Below are positions 15,472-19,298 of a DNA stretch of 19,298 nt, in pieces. Location of the stretch: contig NZ_JAACGD010000042.1 in NCBI RefSeq assembly GCF_022810445.1, positions 1 through 19,298 on the forward strand, read 5' to 3'. This DNA is from Candidatus Cardinium sp. cBcalN2. GTDB lineage: Bacteria > Bacteroidota > Bacteroidia > Cytophagales > Amoebophilaceae. Below the pieces are notes generated by a model that saw only the letters and a list, made by a program, of their open reading frames with translations, ran no database searches and was not told the origin of the DNA. Position numbers and translations under genes: made by a program. Within the stretch, counting starts at the first letter, position 1. Every line of letters starts with the position of its first letter.

Positions 15472-17259
15472 ATGCCCACTACCATGTCTAAGGAAATCAA
15501 GGCTTTACCTAAAACCCTCTTTTCTTTCATTTTTTATTTTGTAAAACGACAATCTGTGGGTTTCGGCTTTATGTTTTTTACCTTAGTATTTTGGCCACTG
15601 AATGAATCCTTATCACCTTATTTTGTCAAGCTGTTAATCAACAAACTCGTAGAACTTAAACCAGGTATAGATGCTCCTTTTCGAGCACTGGCTTTTCCTT
15701 TAATCGGTTTATTGACCTCTTTCTTGGTGATGGAAATTGCCTGCAGGGTTTATGGGGTTGTATCTATCTATGTTTGGCCTAAATTTCGCAAGCATATTCG
15801 AGAAAGTGTTCTTGCCTATACACAGGGTCAATCGCATAGCTATTTTTCTGAACATTTTACAGGTGGACTAGCCAATAAAATAGCAGAACTCCCTCGTGCA
15901 TGTGAGCATATTTTAGATATTATAATAGGTAATTTTTTCTGCACTATGCTTACTTTTTGCCTTTCATTGGGACTGGTTGTTCATGCAAGCGCTGTTTTCG
16001 GTGTAATCTTATTTGTTTTTGTAGCGATTTTTATTGGATTAACTATCCTATATATGGGTAAGATCAATCAAACTGCCAAAATACATGCAGAGGCTATCTC
16101 TGAATTAGATGGCCAAATAGTGGATAGCTTGGGTTGTATGTTAGCCGTGCGTTTATTTGCCCGCACCGCCTACGAACTAAAATATCTAAATAGCTACCAA
16201 AGCGATGAAATAAAAAAATCTGAAAATGCTTCTTGTACCATCGAAAAAGCATCTTTTTTGAAAGGGTTGCTTACTTTGATTTTTCTTGTAGTGACATTTG
16301 TGACTTTGGTTTATGGATGGAATCACAACTGGATTAGCATAGGAGATTGCTCGCTTATTACCATGACCTTTTTAAATCTAATTGGATTGGTTTGGCATAG
16401 CTCTTTTCATATCAACCAGATTGCCAAAGAAGTAGGCGTTTCTAAAGCAGCACTTTCTCTTTTAAGTGTACCACACGAAATCAAAGATCACCCCCATGCC
16501 ACTCCACTAGTTGTTAAGGAAGGCACCATTTGTTTGGATAGGGTTACTTTCCATTATGAGCCGAAGGCACATATGTTTAACCAAATTTCTGTTGAAATTA
16601 AAGGAGGCGAAAAAATTGGTTTGGTTGGTCTCTCTGGTTCAGGTAAAACGACCTTTGTGCATTTGATATTGCGGCTCTATAACCTCAATAGTGGAAAAAT
16701 ATTGATTGATGATCAAGATATTTCACAAGTAACTCAACCATCTTTACGTGAACAAATTGCGATCATTCCACAGGATCCGCTGCTTTTTCACCGGACCATT
16801 TTTGAAAATATTCAATATGGTCGTTTAGATGCAAGAGAAGCAGAAGTAGTAGAAGCCGCCAGATTGGCCCATTGCATTGATTTTATAGAAGCATTAGACA
16901 AAGGCTTTCACGCCATGGTTGGAGAACGTGGGGTAAAGCTTTCTGGAGGGCAACGACAACGTATTGCTATTGCACGTGCTATTTTAAAAAATGCCCCTAT
17001 TCTAATTATGGATGAAGCTACTGCTGCCTTAGATTCTATTACGGAAAAATTTATTCAAAAAAATTTAAAAAGTGTGATCAAGGATGCTACTACCCTGGTT
17101 GTTGCACACCGTTTATCCACCATCAGTTATATGGATCGAATTTTAGTTTTTGATAAACAAATGATCATCGAAGATGGAACAATAGCAGAACTTTTAGCTA
17201 AAAAAGGTCATTTTGCAAAATTGTGGAAGAGGCAAACGGGTGGGTTTCTTCCAGAATAA
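15472..17259 (+). CDS. MsbA-like ABC exporter (fused TMD-NBD)
   Basis: Half-transporter of 595 residues that would act as a homodimer in the inner membrane, exporting a lipid, drug or peptide. The N-terminal half holds about six membrane segments (near 18-40, 70-98, 150-172, 174-197, 262-282 and 288-310). The C-terminal ATPase has Walker A GLSGSGKT (386-393), Q-loop IIPQD (431-435), signature LSGGQ (490-494), Walker B ILIMDE (510-515), D-loop ALD and His546 in VVAHR. All are intact. The ATG at 15472 is taken; another in frame at 15484 is possible. It is monocistronic, with a palindrome just upstream. With lpxB and an LpxL-like gene nearby, lipid A flipping (MsbA role) is attractive, but the closest type cannot be set by eye. 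Its QTGGFLPE C-terminus recalls exporters of intracellular gammaproteobacteria and rickettsiae more than Bacteroidota MsbA. Confidence 0.9.
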   Translation: MPTTMSKEIKALPKTLFSFIFYFVKRQSVGFGFMFFTLVFWPLNESLSPYFVKLLINKLVELKPGIDAPFRALAFPLIGLLTSFLVMEIACRVYGVVSIYVWPKFRKHIRESVLAYTQGQSHSYFSEHFTGGLANKIAELPRACEHILDIIIGNFFCTMLTFCLSLGLVVHASAVFGVILFVFVAIFIGLTILYMGKINQTAKIHAEAISELDGQIVDSLGCMLAVRLFARTAYELKYLNSYQSDEIKKSENASCTIEKASFLKGLLTLIFLVVTFVTLVYGWNHNWISIGDCSLITMTFLNLIGLVWHSSFHINQIAKEVGVSKAALSLLSVPHEIKDHPHATPLVVKEGTICLDRVTFHYEPKAHMFNQISVEIKGGEKIGLVGLSGSGKTTFVHLILRLYNLNSGKILIDDQDISQVTQPSLREQIAIIPQDPLLFHRTIFENIQYGRLDAREAEVVEAARLAHCIDFIEALDKGFHAMVGERGVKLSGGQRQRIAIARAILKNAPILIMDEATAALDSITEKFIQKNLKSVIKDATTLVVAHRLSTISYMDRILVFDKQMIIEDGTIAELLAKKGHFAKLWKRQTGGFLPE

Positions 17260-17687
17260 GTATTCATTCAGTCAATGGCGTGAACTTAAAGAATCGATTG
17301 ACTAACAAATTTTTCTAAAAAAATGATGGCACCTGGGCTTATTGACCTTATCCCGACTATATAATCTACTGGGTCGGATTTTAACTTTAGCTCGTTGAAG
17401 GATTTCTGAAAAATATACTATTCTATTATAGATCATAATCAATAAAATACAGCTCTTAATTTGACCTCATGGTCTAAACTACTACTGATATTTATTTGCA
17501 ATTGTATTTATTTTTTCTTAATAATTCCTTACAGGTTAAGCAAATTCTTTTTTCGATTACGAAGCCTAGTTGAAGGTTTTTACCTTATTATTACGCAAAT
17601 AAGAAGCAACATGAATAGCATATGGCCTGTTCATTGAACCCATTCTGCTAGGTGGTCATTATATAAAATTTATTAAATATCAATAGT
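17260..17687. other. Non-coding AT-rich interval (428 bases)
   Basis: No gene is supported here. The interval has a 7-bp inverted repeat just after the ABC exporter stop (AGTCAAT 17270-17276 with ATTGACT 17297-17303, 20-base loop), which with the AT-rich run after it could be a weak terminator. It also has short hairpins GACC-TCAT-GGTC (17463-17474) and AAGGT-TTTT-ACCTT (17573-17586). The promoter of the downstream lipoprotein gene should lie here but I could not identify it. A 23-codon open stretch before 17686 shows no recognisable similarity. The interval may be decayed sequence. Confidence 0.6.
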
Positions 17688-18878
17688 ATGAAAACGTATA
17701 TACGTTACAGAGCAGGCCTACTGGCTGGATTATTAATTTTAAATACTCTATCTGCTTGTGTAAATACAAGAAAAGCACTAGGTATAAGTGGACTATCTAT
17801 ATTAGAGGATAGGAGGCATGATAGTGGATACTATTCGCGTTCAATGAGAACGTGGAATAGAATGAACGTATTAGGTAAATTTTTAACGATACTCGGCGGT
17901 GTATGGCTTGTTTTTGGGGTAACGTATCCGCTTAGCTTCTTTATTCCAGATCAGTCAAATGCAATGGGTCCTCATAATGGAAGTCTAACTACCTTTCCAC
18001 CATTAAGCCCAGACTACCCGAATAATACGATAAAAAACATAACTCCTGAAACAGAGAAAGAGCAACAGATTCATGATGCAATTAAAATAGAAAATGGCAC
18101 AGACAAATATGGTAATGAAGTCTCCACTGATCTGATCACAAATATTACGACTACTACAAGTACTACAGCGGCACCTGACGGCCCCGTAACAGTAAAAGCA
18201 CCATATCCTAATCCTTCATCGACCGATTCGAGTAGGACTGCTACCACTAGTGCGACTACTACAAGTACTACCACTTATAAAAAAGAACATGATAATCAAA
18301 TAAAAGAAGAAGATCGTATGGTCTTAACTCGTGATATCTTGCAAGACATTGAATCACATCATTGGTCAATAGAAAGGTTAGACCATTGGCTTGAGGAGTG
18401 TAAACTAAATGTAAATGCAAAAAATGAGTTAAATGGCACCCTATTGATTGAAGCAGTAGTACAATCCCCAAAAAAGGAAGCAAACAATGAAATTCTTAAA
18501 CACCTAATAAAACAAGGAGCAGATCTAGATGTACAAGTGAGTGAGTGTAAAACAGCCCTAATGTTTGCCTTAGATTTTCTAACACGTGAAAGAAATATTA
18601 ATAACATTAATCAATTTCATGATATGGCTAACCTTTTAATAAAATCCGGGGCAAATGTCTGCCTAAAAGATGTGACAGGTCAGTATGCGCGAGACTACGC
18701 AGAACTTATAGATAAGCCAATATTATACGAACCAGATCTAATTATAGCTGATGATGATATAGGTGTATCTATTGATGAAATAGATGATAATCAGATTAAT
18801 TTAAGAAAAAGTATTAAAAGCGATATTATAGAAAAACTGGATAAAGCATCGGAAAAACAAAACTGTACGAAAACATAA
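17688..18878 (+). CDS. Ankyrin-repeat lipoprotein with Thr-rich linker
   Basis: No named orthologue is recognised. The 396 residues start with a lipoprotein signal: basic N-terminus, hydrophobic core and lipobox LSAC with Cys24, so the mature protein should be lipid-anchored. A second hydrophobic segment (about 63-86) could be a membrane helix. Next is a Pro/Asn-rich stretch, then a Thr/Ser-rich linker (about 147-198) with two TTTSTT blocks. The C-terminal half holds about three degenerate ankyrin repeats (about 237-345): helix pairs around NGTLLIEAVVQ, NEILKHLIKQGADLDVQ, KTALMFALDFL, and MANLLIKSGANVCLKD followed by QYARDYAEL. It ends in an acidic then lysine-rich tail. Ankyrin proteins in bacterial endosymbionts often bind host proteins, so an effector or surface adhesin is plausible but unproven. 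The stop codon TAG at 17684 fixes the ATG as the first start. No Shine-Dalgarno sequence is seen. Confidence 0.8.
   Translation: MKTYIRYRAGLLAGLLILNTLSACVNTRKALGISGLSILEDRRHDSGYYSRSMRTWNRMNVLGKFLTILGGVWLVFGVTYPLSFFIPDQSNAMGPHNGSLTTFPPLSPDYPNNTIKNITPETEKEQQIHDAIKIENGTDKYGNEVSTDLITNITTTTSTTAAPDGPVTVKAPYPNPSSTDSSRTATTSATTTSTTTYKKEHDNQIKEEDRMVLTRDILQDIESHHWSIERLDHWLEECKLNVNAKNELNGTLLIEAVVQSPKKEANNEILKHLIKQGADLDVQVSECKTALMFALDFLTRERNINNINQFHDMANLLIKSGANVCLKDVTGQYARDYAELIDKPILYEPDLIIADDDIGVSIDEIDDNQINLRKSIKSDIIEKLDKASEKQNCTKT
18148..18166 (+). repeat. 19-base exact direct repeat, copy A
   Basis: The 19 bases CGACTACTACAAGTACTAC recur exactly at 18253, 105 bases (35 codons) later and in the same frame. 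Each encodes part of a TTTSTT block of the Thr-rich linker. The flanks do not match, so this is a short internal duplication or convergent low-complexity sequence. Confidence 0.8.
18253..18271 (+). repeat. 19-base exact direct repeat, copy B
   Basis: Second exact copy of the 19-base unit at 18148, in the Thr-rich linker of the ankyrin lipoprotein. It offers a site for slippage or recombination that would change linker length by 35 codons without shifting the frame. Confidence 0.8.
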
Positions 18879-18964
18879 CACGCTAATCAACATTTTATCC
18901 ATTCAATCCCCATCCAAGGACGTGGGTTATACCTAAAAAAGCGCCTGTATACAATCTAGTTTTC

Positions 18965-19108
18965 TTAGCATAAGGTAAGACTAGGGAAGGAAAACAAAAG
19001 CGCCCCTTGTAAAATAGTTGCGATCAGAAAATAACCGTTACCACTGCAATAGAAAAACAGTTGAGGGGCAGGTCTGAAGAGCAAATACTGTGTATCTGTT
19101 CCTGACAC
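18965..19108 (-). CDS. Cryptic small ORF over repeat copy 1
   Basis: A minus-strand reading frame of 47 codons runs from a GTG (19106-19108) to TAA (18965-18967) and spans all of repeat copy 1. The predicted peptide is hydrophobic in its middle and contains LFFYCSGNGYF then LIATILQGALL. The frame over copy 2 encodes a related peptide, but there is no ATG, no ribosome-binding site and no known family that I can name. It may be a real small membrane peptide or simply a repeat that lacks stops in this frame. Confidence 0.2.
   Translation of the reverse strand: MSGTDTQYLLFRPAPQLFFYCSGNGYFLIATILQGALLFSFPSLTLC
18991..19060. repeat. 70-base imperfect direct repeat, copy 1
   Basis: By hand alignment this matches 19180-19249 at about 60 of 70 positions without gaps. 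The core of 27 bases at 19001-19027 (starting CGCCCCTTGT, ending CGATCAG) is identical in both copies, as are the last 13 bases, ending GAAAAACAG. AGGGGC at 19064-19069 just outside can pair with GCCCCT at 19002-19007. Confidence 0.85.
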
Positions 19109-19111
19109 TGG

Positions 19112-19129
19112 TAAAAAATGAATTTTTTA
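19112..19129. repeat. AT-rich perfect palindrome between repeat copies
   Basis: TAAAAAAT at 19112-19119 and ATTTTTTA at 19122-19129 form an 8-bp stem around GA. It lies between the two 70-base repeats. It could act as a weak bidirectional terminator-like hairpin, but its stem has no GC pair. Confidence 0.4.
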
Positions 19130-19132
19130 AAG

Positions 19133-19297
19133 CTACTTTTTTCGTAGCCGTTCAGCGCAGTGGCAAAGGCTACGTAGAAAAAGCAAAAACGCCCCTTGTA
19201 AAATAGTTGCGATCAGCAAGCAGCCCTTACAGCTGAAATAGAAAAACAGCCTGTTTGAAGCCCGCGAAGCGGGCGAGTTCTGTTTTTCCAGGTGTAA
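19133..19297 (-). CDS. Cryptic ORF over repeat copy 2, open at edge
   Basis: A minus-strand frame stays open from the window edge to TAG at 19133-19135, 54 codons plus stop, covering repeat copy 2. It includes LFFYFSCKGCLLIATILQGAFLL-like sequence, related to the peptide over copy 1, then a Cys- and basic-rich tail ending LRKK. Its start would lie beyond the window or is absent. The status is doubtful for the same reasons as copy 1. Confidence 0.2.
   Translation of the reverse strand, partial: LHLEKQNSPASRASNRLFFYFSCKGCLLIATILQGAFLLFLRSLCHCAERLRKK
19143..19174. repeat. Hairpin CGTAGCC/GGCTACG
   Basis: CGTAGCC at 19143-19149 pairs perfectly with GGCTACG at 19168-19174 around an 18-base loop, flanked by a T-run on the left and an A-run on the right. 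It lies just before repeat copy 2 and could be a terminator-like hairpin read on the minus strand, where the A/T runs become a trailing A/T tract. Confidence 0.4.
19180..19249. repeat. 70-base imperfect direct repeat, copy 2
   Basis: Partner of 18991-19060, 189 bases downstream and in the same orientation. The identical core is at 19190-19216. Sequences flanking the two copies differ, so the unit of duplication is about 70 bases. Confidence 0.85.
19241..19288 (+). terminator. Compound hairpin with T-tract at right edge
   Basis: An inner GC stem (GCCCGC 19260-19265, GAA loop, GCGGGC 19269-19274) is enclosed by an outer stem (GAAAAACAG 19241-19249 with CTGTTTTTC 19280-19288). The 5' A-run and 3' T-run give it the layout of a bidirectional intrinsic terminator. 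The left arm is the end of repeat copy 2. It could equally be the folded end of a small repetitive element. Confidence 0.45.
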
Positions 19298-19298
19298 G

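Larger units (their letters stand above)
18879..19298. other. Repeat-rich interval at right edge
   Basis: No conventional gene is supported in these 420 bases. The first roughly 80 bases show nothing distinctive. From about 18965 to the window edge the DNA is structured: a 70-base imperfect direct repeat in two copies, an AT palindrome (19112-19129), a hairpin (19143-19174) and a compound hairpin (19241-19288). Both repeat copies are open on the minus strand. This looks like a dispersed repeat or the edge of a small mobile or cryptic element continuing past the window. No transposase motif is seen. Confidence 0.5.

Noticed and set aside
17615..17686. Short open stretch just upstream of the lipoprotein gene as a transposase remnant
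   Set aside because: It is 23 codons with a stop just upstream and no motif; similarity to any transposase could not be supported.
18071..18607. Minus-strand ORFs opposite the ankyrin lipoprotein
   Set aside because: The Val-rich frame at 18071-18274 is the mirror of the Thr codon repeats, and the others lack motifs. The plus-strand product has a lipobox and ankyrin repeats.
1..19298. tRNA, rRNA, riboswitch or CRISPR array
   Set aside because: No cloverleaf with a T-loop GTTCRA-type box, no rRNA-like sequence, no recognisable riboswitch core, and no regularly spaced repeats were found. The right-edge repeats number only two and are not spaced like CRISPR.

Overview
The window is an AT-rich bacterial chromosome segment that reads as Bacteroidota, most likely a reduced, host-associated lineage of the Amoebophilus/Cardinium kind. 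This is inferred from protein character alone. The pointers are a short (about 270 aa) Bacteroidota-style GT5 'glycogen/starch synthase', a short Psd with an FGSR cleavage site, a GltX with the Bacteroidota-like stretch after KLSKR, few recognisable Shine-Dalgarno sequences, several proteins reduced to single domains, and an ankyrin-repeat lipoprotein. I see no rRNA, tRNA, CRISPR array or intact insertion sequence.

Layout. 1-180: upstream region with two small inverted repeats. 181-3805 (+): clpB and an overlapping alpha/beta hydrolase. 3807-5337 (-): lpxB then ruvX, overlapping by 23 bases. 5547-11609 (+): a long co-directional run of a predicted outer-membrane barrel, a stand-alone Pol I-type 5'-3' exonuclease, cdsA, psd, gltX and an LpxL/HtrB-type acyltransferase. 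11627-15192 (-): the short GT5 protein, then a UvrD/AddA-type helicase without its nuclease domain. 15193-15471: divergent intergenic region with several perfect inverted repeats. 15472-17259 (+): an MsbA-like ABC exporter. 17260-17687: non-coding, AT-rich. 17688-18878 (+): lipoprotein with a Thr-rich linker and ankyrin repeats. 18879-19298: non-coding or cryptic sequence with a roughly 70-bp imperfect direct repeat and several hairpins.

Shared themes. Much of the window serves the cell envelope: CdsA and Psd are two steps of phosphatidylethanolamine synthesis, LpxB and the LpxL-like enzyme belong to lipid A synthesis, and the ABC exporter could move lipids. A second theme is DNA and RNA maintenance with trimmed enzymes: an exonuclease without a polymerase, a recombination-type helicase without a nuclease, and RuvX. 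ClpB and GltX are housekeeping. The ankyrin lipoprotein, and less certainly the alpha/beta hydrolase and the barrel protein, are the candidates for host interaction.

I do not see a clear multi-gene novel system. The best leads are the duplicated element at the right edge, whose copies are both open on the minus strand with a shared hydrophobic peptide core, the domain-stripped DNA enzymes, the 22-base palindrome abutting the ABC exporter start, and the ankyrin lipoprotein.
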